The notes under the pieces: generated by a model | What the model saw: only the letters and a program-made list of their open reading frames with translations | The model's database searches: none | What the model was told of the DNA's origin: nothing | In this document: positions 44,032-53,311 of the stretch, piece by piece | Layout: every line of letters begins with the position of its first letter | How positions within the stretch are numbered: position 1 is the stretch's first letter | Origin: Bacillota bacterium | Lineage (GTDB): Bacteria; Bacillota; Clostridia; Oscillospirales; Acutalibacteraceae | DNA length: 64,000 bases | Direction of reading: 5' to 3' | Assembly: GCA_023390175.1 (NCBI GenBank) | Contig: JAEWDK010000024.1 | Span: forward strand, 434,001 to 498,000 | Program-made: the position numbers and the translations under genes

Positions 44032-45963
44032 ATGGGCTTAACTTTAGCACAGAAAATTATTAAAAGTCATCTTTTAAGCGGAGAAATGACTGTAGGAAGC
44101 GAAATCGGCTTAAAAATTGATCAAACGCTGACACAGGACGCAACCGGAACGATGGCTTATCTTGAATTTGAAGCAATGGGCGTGCCGCGCGTAAAAACGG
44201 AGCGTTCGGTAGCTTATATTGACCATAACACACTGCAAACCGGTTTTGAAAATGCCGATGACCATAGGTTCATTCAGTCCATCGCCAAAAAACACGGCAT
44301 TTACTTTTCACGCCCCGGCAACGGAATTTGCCATCAGGTTCACTTGGAGCGCTTTGGCATTCCTGGCAAAACGCTGATCGGTTCGGACAGCCACACCCCC
44401 ACGGGCGGCGGAATCGGCATGCTCGCCATGGGCGCGGGCGGCCTTGACGTAGCCGTGGCAATGGGCGGCGGCACGTATTATATTGCCATGCCGAAAATGC
44501 TGCGTATCAATTTAACGGGGTCGCTTTCCCCCTGGGTCAGTGCGAAGGACATCATTCTTGAGGTTCTGCGCATTCTGACCGTAAAAGGCGGCGTAGGTAA
44601 GATTGTGGAGTACGGCGGGCCTGGTGTTGCTTCCCTGACTGTGCCCGAACGCGCAACCATTACCAACATGGGCGCGGAGCTTGGCGCGACCACTTCCCTG
44701 TTCCCTTCCGATGAAATTACGCGCGGCTTTTTAAAGGCGCAGGGCCGCGAAGGCGACTGGATTGAATTAAAGCCGGATACGGACGCACCGTACGATGAAA
44801 TAATTGAAATCAATTTATCCGAATTGGTACCGATGGCAGCCTGCCCCCACAGCCCCGATGCCGTGAAAAAAGTGGATGAAATCGGTAAAATAAAGGTGGA
44901 TCAGGTGTGCATCGGTTCCTGCACCAACTCTTCCTACCTTGATTTAATGCGTGTTGCTTCTATTCTGAAGGGTAAAACAGCCAATCCGGACGTAAGCCTT
45001 TCGATTGCGCCGGGTTCGAAGCAGGTTTACAATATGCTCGCGCAAAACGGTGCTTTGGCCGATTTAATCGCCGCCGGCGCCCGTATTTTGGAATGTGCGT
45101 GCGGCCCCTGCATCGGCATGGGGCAGTCGCCGAATTCGGCGGGTATTTCCCTTAGAACGTTTAACCGTAATTTTGAGGGCCGTTCCGGTACCGCCGACGC
45201 GCAGATTTACCTTGTCAGCCCCGAAACAGCCGCTGCTTCCGCATTGACGGGCGTGCTCACAAACCCGCAGATGCTGGGGAAAGAAGCGCCGATCGCCCTG
45301 CCAGAACAATTCTTAATCAATGACAACATGGTGGTTGCCCCCGCGAGCGAAGCAGACGCAAAGAACGTGGAAATTCTGCGCGGGCCGAACATTAAGGCAT
45401 TCCCGACCACAGCCGCACTGCCGCAAAGCATTGAAGCGAAAGCGCTTTTAAAAGTGGGCGACAACATTACAACCGACCACATTATGCCGGCAGGCGCAAA
45501 AATTCTTCCCTACCGTTCCAACATCCCGTACCTTTCGAACTTCTGTTTTGCCGTTTGCGACAAGGAATTTCCTGAACGCTGCAAGCAAAACGGAAAAGGG
45601 ATTATCGTCGGCGGTGCAAACTACGGGCAGGGCTCCTCACGCGAGCACGCGGCGCTGGTGCCGCTCTACCTTGGCATTAAAGCGGTAATTGTAAAAAGCT
45701 TTGCACGCATTCACTGTGCAAACCTTGCCAACGCGGGAATTCTTCCGCTGGTGTTCCGCAAGGAAAGCGACTATGACTCCGTTGACCAGATGGACGAGCT
45801 GGAGCTGCCGGACATTCGCGCGGCGATAGAGAATAACTCCAAAATTATTGTAAAAAACAAAACCAAAGGCACATCTTTTGAATGCGAGGCTGTTTTAAGC
45901 GATCGTCAGCACAAAATGGTACTGGCCGGCGGTTTGCTGAATTACACAAGGGAACAGAATTAA
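44032..45963 (+). CDS. acn: Aconitate hydratase (Aquifex-type, short form)
   Basis: Isomerises citrate to isocitrate with a 4Fe-4S cluster. At 643 residues it is the short aconitase type common in anaerobes, not the 890-residue AcnA. Cluster cysteines are seen in CIGSCTNSS near 293 and CACGPCIGMG near 355; DSHTPTGGG and NYGQGSSREHAA (swivel domain, near 540) complete the active site. AGGAGG precedes the ATG. With icd it makes 2-oxoglutarate for glutamate. Citrate synthase is not in the window. Confidence 0.95.
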   Translation: MGLTLAQKIIKSHLLSGEMTVGSEIGLKIDQTLTQDATGTMAYLEFEAMGVPRVKTERSVAYIDHNTLQTGFENADDHRFIQSIAKKHGIYFSRPGNGICHQVHLERFGIPGKTLIGSDSHTPTGGGIGMLAMGAGGLDVAVAMGGGTYYIAMPKMLRINLTGSLSPWVSAKDIILEVLRILTVKGGVGKIVEYGGPGVASLTVPERATITNMGAELGATTSLFPSDEITRGFLKAQGREGDWIELKPDTDAPYDEIIEINLSELVPMAACPHSPDAVKKVDEIGKIKVDQVCIGSCTNSSYLDLMRVASILKGKTANPDVSLSIAPGSKQVYNMLAQNGALADLIAAGARILECACGPCIGMGQSPNSAGISLRTFNRNFEGRSGTADAQIYLVSPETAAASALTGVLTNPQMLGKEAPIALPEQFLINDNMVVAPASEADAKNVEILRGPNIKAFPTTAALPQSIEAKALLKVGDNITTDHIMPAGAKILPYRSNIPYLSNFCFAVCDKEFPERCKQNGKGIIVGGANYGQGSSREHAALVPLYLGIKAVIVKSFARIHCANLANAGILPLVFRKESDYDSVDQMDELELPDIRAAIENNSKIIVKNKTKGTSFECEAVLSDRQHKMVLAGGLLNYTREQN

Positions 45964-46020
45964 TTGCGGGTTTAACTCGTAAATCCGCTGTAATAACAAT
46001 TGATCAGAGGAGGAAAAAGG

Positions 46021-47232
46021 TTGGATAAAATCAAAATGACAACACCGCTCGTCGAAATGGACGGCGACGAAATGACAAGAATCATTTGGAAGATGATAAA
46101 AGATATCCTGCTTACACCCTACGTCGACCTGAAAACCGAATACTACGATTTGGGGCTGAAAAACCGCGACGCAACCGGGGACAAGGTTACATTTGATTCG
46201 GCTTACGCTACGAAAAAGTACGGAGTCGCCGTAAAATGCGCCACTATTACGCCAAACGCGGAAAGAGTGAAGGAATACAGCTTAAAGGAAATGTGGAAAT
46301 CACCGAACGGCACCATCCGTGCCATTTTGGACGGTACGGTGTTCCGCACCCCGTTGCTTGTAAAAGGCATTACTCCGTATATTTCCAACTGGAAAAAGCC
46401 GATTACCATCGCCCGCCACGCTTACGGCGATGTTTACCGCAATGTGGAGCTGACCGTTCCCGCAGGGGCGAAAGCCGAACTGGTGGTGACCAAAGCGGAC
46501 GGCACGCAGGAACGCGCATTGATTCACGACTTCGAAACAGCCGGAATCATTCAGGGGCAGCACAACATTGATAAAAGCATTGCTAGCTTTGCAAAATCCT
46601 GCTTCAACTTTGCGTTGGATATGAATCAGGACTTATGGTTTTCCTCAAAGGATACGATTTCGAAAAAATACGATCACCGCTTCAAGGATATTTTTCAGGA
46701 AATTTACGATGCGGAGTACAGGGATGCGTTTGAAAAAGCCGGAATCACTTATTTTTACACCCTGATTGACGACGCCGTGGCGAGAGTGATCCGTTCCGAC
46801 GGCGGCTACATTTGGGCATGTAAAAACTATGACGGCGACGTAATGAGTGACATGGTGGCAACCGCGTTCGGCAGCCTGGCCATGATGACCAGCGTGCTTG
46901 TTTCACCGGACGGCGTATATGAGTATGAAGCGGCGCACGGCACGGTACAGCGCCATTATTACAAATATCTGGAGGGAGAAAAAACCTCCACCAATTCCAT
47001 GGCTACCCTGTTTGCCTGGACGGGAGCGCTGAAAAAGCGCGGCGAACTGGACAATACGCCGGATTTGGTTCAATTTGCCGAAAAGCTGGAAAAAGCTTCA
47101 CTGCAGACCATTGAGGACGGCATAATGACGGGGGACCTTGCAGCCCTTTCCAATTTGCCAAATAAGAAATCGGTTGATACAGAAAGTTTTCTGAAAGAAA
47201 TTAATAAAAGACTTATCCCGCTCTTATCATAA
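46021..47232 (+). CDS. icd: NADP-dependent isocitrate dehydrogenase, IDH1/2-like type
   Basis: Oxidative decarboxylation of isocitrate to 2-oxoglutarate. 403 residues, closer in pattern to the eukaryotic-like NADP-IDH group than to E. coli Icd: TPLVEMDGDEMTRIIWKMIKD at the start, WKSPNGTIRAILDGTVFR for substrate binding, and YEAAHGTVQRHYY with the NADP-specific His/Arg region. A TTG at 46021 follows AGAGGAGG by the right distance; an upstream ATG at 46000 lacks a site. 57 bases after acn. Confidence 0.94.
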   Translation: MDKIKMTTPLVEMDGDEMTRIIWKMIKDILLTPYVDLKTEYYDLGLKNRDATGDKVTFDSAYATKKYGVAVKCATITPNAERVKEYSLKEMWKSPNGTIRAILDGTVFRTPLLVKGITPYISNWKKPITIARHAYGDVYRNVELTVPAGAKAELVVTKADGTQERALIHDFETAGIIQGQHNIDKSIASFAKSCFNFALDMNQDLWFSSKDTISKKYDHRFKDIFQEIYDAEYRDAFEKAGITYFYTLIDDAVARVIRSDGGYIWACKNYDGDVMSDMVATAFGSLAMMTSVLVSPDGVYEYEAAHGTVQRHYYKYLEGEKTSTNSMATLFAWTGALKKRGELDNTPDLVQFAEKLEKASLQTIEDGIMTGDLAALSNLPNKKSVDTESFLKEINKRLIPLLS

Positions 47233-47259
47233 AAGCAGGATAAATGGAGGTAATGCGTT

Positions 47260-47907
47260 ATGCAAAAACGCGAAAATATTTCGATGTCCGTGATAAGAAG
47301 GCTTCCACGGTACTATCGCTTTTTAAGGCATTTAAAAGGCAAGGGAGTTGTACGGATTTCTTCCACCGAGCTTTCCGCTAAGCTGGGGCTCACCGCATCA
47401 CAGATACGTCAGGATTTAAATTGCTTCGGCGGGTTTGGTCAGCAGGGCTATGGTTACATAGTGGACCAGCTGTGCGAAGAAATTTCCAATATACTGGGGC
47501 TTTCCCATGGCTATAAAGCGATTCTGATCGGCGCCGGCAATTTGGGGCAGGCGATTGCCTCACACCTTTCCTTTGAGGCGGAAGGCTTTCAGCTTGTCGG
47601 CGTATTTGACAGCTCGCCGCAAAAAATCGGAACAACCATCAACGGGCAGGTTGTCCGTGATGTTGCGGGCATTGAAGAATTCTGCAAAAATGAAGAGCCT
47701 GTCATGGCGATATTCTGCATTCCCCGCGACGGGGTGGGTTCGCTTTTGGAACACCTGTATCATTTGGGAATACGCAATTTCTGGAACTTCAGCCACTATG
47801 ACATCAGCATGAAATACCCCGATGTTCTGGTAGAGAATGTTCACCTGAACGACAGCCTGATGACGCTGTGCTACCGAATTTCGAATCCGATTGAAAAGCC
47901 GCTGTAA
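47260..47907 (+). CDS. rex: Redox-sensing repressor Rex
   Basis: Dimeric repressor that leaves DNA when NADH rises. 215 residues: winged HTH with ISSTELSAKLGLTASQIRQDLN (residues 32-55) and Rossmann domain with LIGAGNLGQAIASH near 90 for NADH, plus the C-terminal swapped helix. Third gene of acn-icd-rex, 27 bases after icd. Usually Rex controls fermentation and hydrogenase genes; being encoded with the citrate branch suggests direct and self control through the site at 43982. Confidence 0.95.
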   Translation: MQKRENISMSVIRRLPRYYRFLRHLKGKGVVRISSTELSAKLGLTASQIRQDLNCFGGFGQQGYGYIVDQLCEEISNILGLSHGYKAILIGAGNLGQAIASHLSFEAEGFQLVGVFDSSPQKIGTTINGQVVRDVAGIEEFCKNEEPVMAIFCIPRDGVGSLLEHLYHLGIRNFWNFSHYDISMKYPDVLVENVHLNDSLMTLCYRISNPIEKPL

Positions 47908-47953
47908 GAAACGGTACGAAGCGAACACAGAGCATGAGTCGCTGCCTGCAGTG

Positions 47954-48020
47954 ACCCGAAAATCACAGTGAATCACACTGCTTTTCGGGCTGCCGTTCAC
48001 AGCGGCCCTTTTTATTTTAT
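47954..48020 (+). terminator. Terminator of acn-icd-rex with an overlapping second hairpin
   Basis: A 7-bp stem (47987-47993 with 48002-48008, one G-U) followed by TTTTTATTTT forms the terminator. An upstream hairpin, CCCGAAAA paired with TTTTCGGG (47955-47989), shares GGG at 47987-47989 and would compete with it. Confidence 0.75.
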
Positions 48021-48144
48021 GGCGCCTGTTTTCTTTGGCCGCTCCGTTTATTTTTAAGCTTTTATACAGCGGTTTGTTTTATTCTTTTCTTTTGCTGCAA
48101 ATTGTGTTACTATTTCATTAATATAATTAAGGAGGAATTCCATT

Positions 48145-48702
48145 ATGAATTGGTTACCGTGGGCAATTATCGGTGCAATTATTCTGATTCTTATCATTTG
48201 GATTGTCAAAAGCTATAACCGGCTTGTTTCTTTCTCCGTAAGGGTGGACAACGGCTGGGCCCAAGTGGACGTACAGCTGAAAAAGCGCTTCGACCTGATT
48301 CCGAATTTGGTTGAAACCGTAAAAGGATATGCGGCGCATGAAAAATCGACCTTTGAGGAAGTAACCAAGTGGCGCAGCGCGGCAATGAGCGCGAAAACCC
48401 CCGAAGAAGCAATGGAAAGCAACACAAAGCTTTCCCGCGCTATTGTTAACTTGTTTGCAACCGCAGAACAGTACCCCGATTTAAAAGCAAATCAGAACTT
48501 TATGGATTTGCAGGGTCAGCTTCAGGACATTGAATCAAAAATTGCGATTTCCCGTCAGTTTTACAACGATACCGCAATGAAATACAACGAATACGTTATG
48601 CATTTCCCGTCAAACATTATTGCTTCCATCTTTAAGTTTGTCCAAAGAAAATATTATGAAGTGGACGAGGCCGAAAAGGCTGTTCCGCAGGTTAAGTTCT
48701 AA
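48145..48702 (+). CDS. lemA: LemA family protein
   Basis: 185 residues: an N-terminal membrane anchor (about 5-23) and a four-helix domain with VDNGWAQVDVQLKKRFDLIPNLVETVKGYAAHE and MHFPSNIIASIFKF in part. Role unknown; LemA proteins occur widely and are often beside a DUF2207 or TPM-type membrane protein, as here. AAGGAGG precedes the ATG. It starts a two-gene operon. Confidence 0.93.
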   Translation: MNWLPWAIIGAIILILIIWIVKSYNRLVSFSVRVDNGWAQVDVQLKKRFDLIPNLVETVKGYAAHEKSTFEEVTKWRSAAMSAKTPEEAMESNTKLSRAIVNLFATAEQYPDLKANQNFMDLQGQLQDIESKIAISRQFYNDTAMKYNEYVMHFPSNIIASIFKFVQRKYYEVDEAEKAVPQVKF

Positions 48703-48725
48703 TCCGCGGTTCATTTGGAGGGCAT

Positions 48726-50693
48726 ATGCGCAAAGTGATGAAAACACTTCCAAAAAAGCTTGCAGCGGCGGCTCTTATTGTGCTGCTTACCCTGCTGCCG
48801 CTGTACGGCTGCTCGCTTAACTCTTTTCGGGGCAATGCGAAGCAGGTAATGGAAAAGCTGAACATTGCCGCACAGCTGATGGAAAACGGCGATATGAAGG
48901 TAAAGGAAACATGGAAGGTGAGTTTGGCGAACCGAAACAAAGCTTACCGAAACCTGTACCGCAGCTTCTCCGTCAACACTGAAAAAGCAGACGGCATTAC
49001 CGGACTTTCCGTTTACGATGAGGACAATCAAACGCAGTATCAGTATATCGGCGATATTGACCCGGAAAGCTCCTATTCTGTTCCCGACAACTCCTGCTAT
49101 ATTCACAATACGGGCAGCCAAACGGAAGTCGGATGGTTTATGCCGGCGATGGATGCGGGCGTTCGTACTTTTACCGTCTCCTATACCATAAAAAACATTA
49201 TCGCAGTTCATCAGGATACCGCGGTGCTTTACAGCATTTTTTGGCCTGAAGACTCCAGTTTTCCCGTTGCAGAGCTAAACGGCACAGTTCAGCTTCCCAG
49301 CGGGGGTGATAAAAACGCGCTGCACCCATGGCTGCATTCCACGGCACGCGGGAACTTTACGGTCGATTCGGCAAATCAAATTTCCTTTCATGTAAAGGAA
49401 ATACCGGCGAAAACCTTCGTTGAACTCCGGCTTTGCATGCCGCCGCAGCTGTTTTCCGCATCTGCAAAAAAGGATGCACAGATTGTTCTTCCACAAATTA
49501 CTGCGGAGGAACAAAAATGGGCTGACGATTACGCCGCAGAGCAGAAAAGACAATACCTTTTGGGTATTCTTGACGCCGCTTCGGCCGGAATTGTGTTAAT
49601 TGCCGGAATCGCAGTGCTCATTATTGTTAAGCGCAAAAACAGAAGGCTTGTTGTCGAAGTGCCGGAATACACCCGTGAAATTCCACAGGGCGATTCCCCG
49701 GGAGGAATCGCCAATTTATTCTATTTTTATTCGGGCGGCATTACCGAGAAGGTTAAGGGCAGAATTTCCAGCGCAACGCTGCTGAGCCTGGCCCGAAAGG
49801 GTTATGTAAAATTTAGCGGCAGTGAAGAGGATGCTTTTACCGTCACGATGACCGGAAGCACCCGGAATATGCCCCTGACCGAAAGTGAACAAGTATTTTT
49901 AAATATGATTACGACTGTGGCGACCCATTTTAACGGTTCGTTTACAATGAAGCAGTTTAAAAAGTACGCGGAAACCGGCTACAAATACATCGACAGCAAC
50001 ATGAACAGCTTTTTTGCGAGCGCAAAACGTGAAATTTCACAGCGCGGCTATTACGAGACAAGGCCAATTTACCTTACCGTTCTGAAAGCAGTGGGCTTCA
50101 TTGGTATTTTCTTTGCATTTGCCGCATTTTCACTCAGCTCCTCCTTAAAAAGCACACTGGTCTATCTTCCCCTTTCCATATTTATTACGGGAATTCTGCT
50201 TTTAATTGCGGGCAGCGCAAAACAAAAGCTGAGTGAAAAGGGCGAGTATGATTACGGCGTTTGGCACGGGCTGAAAAAATACATGCTCGAATTTTCCCGA
50301 ATGAATGAATACAGCGTCCCCCAGCTTGAGCTTTGGGAGGAATTTTTGGTATATGCAACCATGATGGACATTTCAAAGCGGGTCTGCGACCAGCTGAAAA
50401 TGGTTTATCCCGAACTGAATGACGAAGCCTACCTGAATACCAATTTCGGCGGAAGCTACATGTATTACATGCTTGGCAGCCGTATGGGTATGGGCGGGTA
50501 TGGTTTTTCCGGCGTTGATTTCGGCGCTTCACTCGCGTCCACCATCAGCGACATCAGCAGCGCAGCTACAAGGCTTTCCAACCCCCCACCGACAAACAAC
50601 GGCGGAGGCGGATTTGGCGGCGGCGGCTTCGGCGGTGGCAGCTTTGGCGGTGGCGGCGGCGGATTTGGCGGCGGCGGCGCCGGAGTCCGGTAA
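48726..50693 (+). CDS. DUF2207 domain membrane protein with Gly-rich tail
   Basis: 655 residues. N-terminal signal/lipobox-like segment ending in LPLYGC (about residue 30), an extracytoplasmic beta-rich DUF2207 domain (40-260), a membrane helix at about 280-300, a cytoplasmic part, two more membrane helices at about 455-500, and a C-terminal tail of repeated Gly-Gly-Phe/Ser (about 622-655). Function unknown. Two ATGs (48726, 48738) are possible; the first is close to GGAGGG. Co-transcribed with lemA. Confidence 0.88.
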   Translation: MRKVMKTLPKKLAAAALIVLLTLLPLYGCSLNSFRGNAKQVMEKLNIAAQLMENGDMKVKETWKVSLANRNKAYRNLYRSFSVNTEKADGITGLSVYDEDNQTQYQYIGDIDPESSYSVPDNSCYIHNTGSQTEVGWFMPAMDAGVRTFTVSYTIKNIIAVHQDTAVLYSIFWPEDSSFPVAELNGTVQLPSGGDKNALHPWLHSTARGNFTVDSANQISFHVKEIPAKTFVELRLCMPPQLFSASAKKDAQIVLPQITAEEQKWADDYAAEQKRQYLLGILDAASAGIVLIAGIAVLIIVKRKNRRLVVEVPEYTREIPQGDSPGGIANLFYFYSGGITEKVKGRISSATLLSLARKGYVKFSGSEEDAFTVTMTGSTRNMPLTESEQVFLNMITTVATHFNGSFTMKQFKKYAETGYKYIDSNMNSFFASAKREISQRGYYETRPIYLTVLKAVGFIGIFFAFAAFSLSSSLKSTLVYLPLSIFITGILLLIAGSAKQKLSEKGEYDYGVWHGLKKYMLEFSRMNEYSVPQLELWEEFLVYATMMDISKRVCDQLKMVYPELNDEAYLNTNFGGSYMYYMLGSRMGMGGYGFSGVDFGASLASTISDISSAATRLSNPPPTNNGGGGFGGGGFGGGSFGGGGGGFGGGGAGVR

Positions 50694-50726
50694 GCGGCAA
50701 AGAATAATCTGCAGAAATAACAATAA

Positions 50727-50772
50727 GACGGTCTCTTTACGATTCTAAAGCGTAGAGAGTCCGTCCTTTTTG
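50727..50772 (+). terminator. Terminator of lemA-DUF2207
   Basis: A 15-bp stem with two imperfect pairs (50727-50741 with 50751-50765) followed by CTTTTTGTTT. Confidence 0.8.
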
Positions 50773-50908
50773 TTTATTTAAATTTATTCCCGTTTACCAA
50801 TCCCGGCAGCGAATTTTTCATTTTACAACAGTATTTTGCACGGATTATATCAAAGCAAAATACCGGATTTCAGATTATTCCTTTACACAATAGCCATAAT
50901 TGCCCTGC

Positions 50909-50940
50909 AAAAAGAGTGAGTGTAAAATACACCCACTCTT
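50909..50940 (-). terminator. Terminator of pyrG
   Basis: Minus-strand stem AGAGTGGGTGTA / TACACTCACTCT with a short TTT loop and one G-T pair, followed by TTTTTGC, ten bases after the pyrG stop. Confidence 0.82.
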
Positions 50941-50949
50941 AAACTATAC

Positions 50950-52563
50950 TTAATCGTTATGCTGGGATTTGTATTCCTTCGCCGCACCGACAAGGCCCTG
51001 GAAAAGCGGGTGCGGGCGGTTTGGACGGGATTTGAATTCGGGGTGGAACTGGGCACCCAAATACCACGGGTGATTTGGCAGCTCCATCATTTCAACAATA
51101 TGGTTGTCCGGGGATTTTCCGCAGAATACAACGCCGGCTTGCTCCAAACGGTCGCGGTAATCGTTGTTCACCTCAAAGCGATGGCGGTGCCGTTCGGAAA
51201 TCAACAGCTGCTGGCCATACAGCTCAAAAGCCTTTGTGCCCGGAATCAGCTTGCAAGGATACTGGCCAAGGCGCATTGTTCCGCCGCGCTGGACAACATC
51301 CTTTTGCTCCGGCATAAGGTCGATTACGTGATTCAGGCTTTGCGGGTCAAACTCCGCGGAGTTCGCATCGGCAATGCCGAGCACGTTGCGGGAATACTCC
51401 ACAATGGCAAGCTGCATGCCAAGGCAAATGCCAAGGAATGGCAGATTGTTTGTACGGGCGTAATGAATCGCGGTAATTTTGCCCTCAATTCCCCTTTGGC
51501 CAAAACCGCCGGGAACAAGCAGTCCGTCGGCATCGGACAGGACTTCCTGCACATTTTCTTCCGTAATGGTTTCGGAATCAATCCATTTAATATTTACTTT
51601 CACTTTGTTGCCGATGCCGCCGTGTGTCAGCGCTTCGGCAACACTTAAATACGCATCATGCAGTTCAACATATTTGCCGACAAGGGCAATGGTAACACTT
51701 TCGGTTAACGACACGGCGGTGTTTACCATGGTAATCCAATCGCTCAAGTCCGGGCCCGGAGTGTCAAAGCCGAAGCGCTTGCAGACGATGTCATCCAAAC
51801 GTTCCTCTTTAAGTGCCAAAGGAACCTGATACAAAAGCGGAAGGTCAAGATTCTGAATTACACAGTTCTCGTTCACATTGCAGAACAGGGCAATCTTGTT
51901 CTTAATGTCATCCCCAACGCTTTGCTCGGAACGAAGGACGATAATGTCCGGCTGTATCCCGATGGAAAGAAGCTCCTTCACGCTGTGTTGCGTCGGCTTT
52001 GATTTATGCTCGTGGGAACAGTTCAAATACGGAACAAGGGTAACATGGAGGAACAGGCAGTTGCTGCGGCCTACCTCGGTGGCAAACTGGCGGATTGCCT
52101 CCAGAAAAGGCTGGCTTTCAATGTCGCCCACCGTACCGCCGACTTCAATAATCGCCACATCAATATTATCCTTGCCCTGACGGATGCGATCCTTAATTTC
52201 ATTTGTAATATGAGGGATAACCTGCACTGTGCCGCCGTCATAATCCCCGTTGCGCTCCTTCTGGATTACATTCCAGTAGATTCTGCCCGAAGTCACATTG
52301 CTGTTCTGGCTTAGGCTTTCATCAATAAAGCGCTCATAGTGGCCAAGGTCAAGGTCAGTTTCCGCTCCGTCATCGGTAACGAAAACCTCGCCGTGCTGGA
52401 ACGGATTCATCGTTCCAGGGTCGACGTTGAGGTATGGGTCAAACTTTTGCATCGTAATCCTTAATCCTCTGGCTTTCAGCAAACGACCCAAAGAAGCCGC
52501 CGTGATTCCTTTTCCCAAACCGGAAACAACGCCACCGGTCACAAAAATGTATTTCGCAGACAT
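50950..52563 (-). CDS. pyrG: CTP synthase
   Basis: Aminates UTP to CTP with ATP and glutamine. 537 residues: synthase domain with KYIFVTGGVVSGLGKGITAASLGRLL at residues 3-28 and a class I glutamine amidotransferase domain with the catalytic Cys in LGICLGMQLAIVEYSRN near 385 and the His-Glu pair in GAQFHPEFKSRP. An ATG at 52563 follows ATGGAGGG; the longer upstream frame has no ribosome site. Controlled by the palindromic promoter at 52623-52667. Confidence 0.97.
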   Translation of the reverse strand: MSAKYIFVTGGVVSGLGKGITAASLGRLLKARGLRITMQKFDPYLNVDPGTMNPFQHGEVFVTDDGAETDLDLGHYERFIDESLSQNSNVTSGRIYWNVIQKERNGDYDGGTVQVIPHITNEIKDRIRQGKDNIDVAIIEVGGTVGDIESQPFLEAIRQFATEVGRSNCLFLHVTLVPYLNCSHEHKSKPTQHSVKELLSIGIQPDIIVLRSEQSVGDDIKNKIALFCNVNENCVIQNLDLPLLYQVPLALKEERLDDIVCKRFGFDTPGPDLSDWITMVNTAVSLTESVTIALVGKYVELHDAYLSVAEALTHGGIGNKVKVNIKWIDSETITEENVQEVLSDADGLLVPGGFGQRGIEGKITAIHYARTNNLPFLGICLGMQLAIVEYSRNVLGIADANSAEFDPQSLNHVIDLMPEQKDVVQRGGTMRLGQYPCKLIPGTKAFELYGQQLLISERHRHRFEVNNDYRDRLEQAGVVFCGKSPDNHIVEMMELPNHPWYLGAQFHPEFKSRPNRPHPLFQGLVGAAKEYKSQHND

Positions 52564-52622
52564 AGTTACCCTCCATATATAGTACATAAAAATATTGCAC
52601 CGCAAAAAAAACAATTAAATTA

Positions 52623-52667
52623 ATTATATCGTCAATCGTATATTGTTGTCAATACGACTGACGATAT
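52623..52667 (-). promoter_or_regulatory. pyrG promoter embedded in a 42-bp palindrome
   Basis: Perfect -35 TTGACA (52647-52652) and perfect -10 TATAAT (52623-52628), 18-base spacer, minus strand. A 16-bp inverted repeat with one mismatch (arms 52626-52641 and 52652-52667, 10-base spacer) covers both hexamers, which looks like a strong repressor operator. It lies upstream of the start site, so it acts as DNA, not RNA. Confidence 0.7.
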
Positions 52668-52686
52668 TTGCTGAAATAGGCTATTT

Positions 52687-53283
52687 TTATTTCAGAATTT
52701 GGAAAAGATTCCCGATAATTGGCAAAGGTTCCTGCCTGTCCTGTGCCGCATGCATCACACCAATAATCGTAAAGGCAACAAAAAAGCCCCAGCCGGCAAG
52801 GGTCAGCAAACCGTTTATTGTTACGCCAAGCGGAGAAATAACAAAAATTCCATTGAAAACCCCTGAAAAAATGGAACCGATAAAGCCCTTTAGAATGGAA
52901 ATTATGATATTGAGGGCAAATTCAAAAATCGTGAGGATAATTCCCTGATTGACATGAAAGCGAACCTTCGGGTTGTACCGGTCCGCAAGCAGGCCGACCA
53001 GCCAAAGAATGCTGATGTAAGATAATATGGAAAAGGCCTTTGCATTGTCTGCCGTTCCGTACTGGGTGTAAACCGGCGGGGTCGGCGGGATTGGCGGCTG
53101 CTGGGGCTGTTGCGGCTGGCCCCGGTAACCCTGTGGCCCGTTCGGCTGCTGCGGGTTGTAATACTGCTGATTCTGCTGCCTGTAATGGGCCTGATAATCA
53201 AACGGTTGCTGCGGGTTTTGGGGCTGCTGATCATTCTGAGGATGCTCATTCCCCTGGTTGCTGTTCTGGTTATTGTCGTTCAT
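52687..53283 (-). CDS. DUF4870-like membrane protein with Gln/Asn/Pro-rich N-terminus
   Basis: 198 residues. Residues 1-72 are very rich in Gln, Asn and Pro with scattered Tyr and are surely disordered. The rest has three to four hydrophobic helices and the DUF4870 pattern: AFSILSYISILWLVGLL, VRFHVNQGIILTIFEF, and a C-terminal QEPLPIIGNLF. Function unknown. GGAGGAATT precedes the ATG. Follows the cyclophilin gene by 28 bases on the same strand. Confidence 0.82.
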   Translation of the reverse strand: MNDNNQNSNQGNEHPQNDQQPQNPQQPFDYQAHYRQQNQQYYNPQQPNGPQGYRGQPQQPQQPPIPPTPPVYTQYGTADNAKAFSILSYISILWLVGLLADRYNPKVRFHVNQGIILTIFEFALNIIISILKGFIGSIFSGVFNGIFVISPLGVTINGLLTLAGWGFFVAFTIIGVMHAAQDRQEPLPIIGNLFQILK

Positions 53284-53311
53284 GTGAATTCCTCCCCATC
53301 CGATGTTGATT

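Noticed and set aside
50595..50690. Short tandem repeats that could be read as a CRISPR or satellite
   Set aside because: They are in-frame codons for the Gly-Gly-Phe/Ser tail of the DUF2207 protein, with no spacers.
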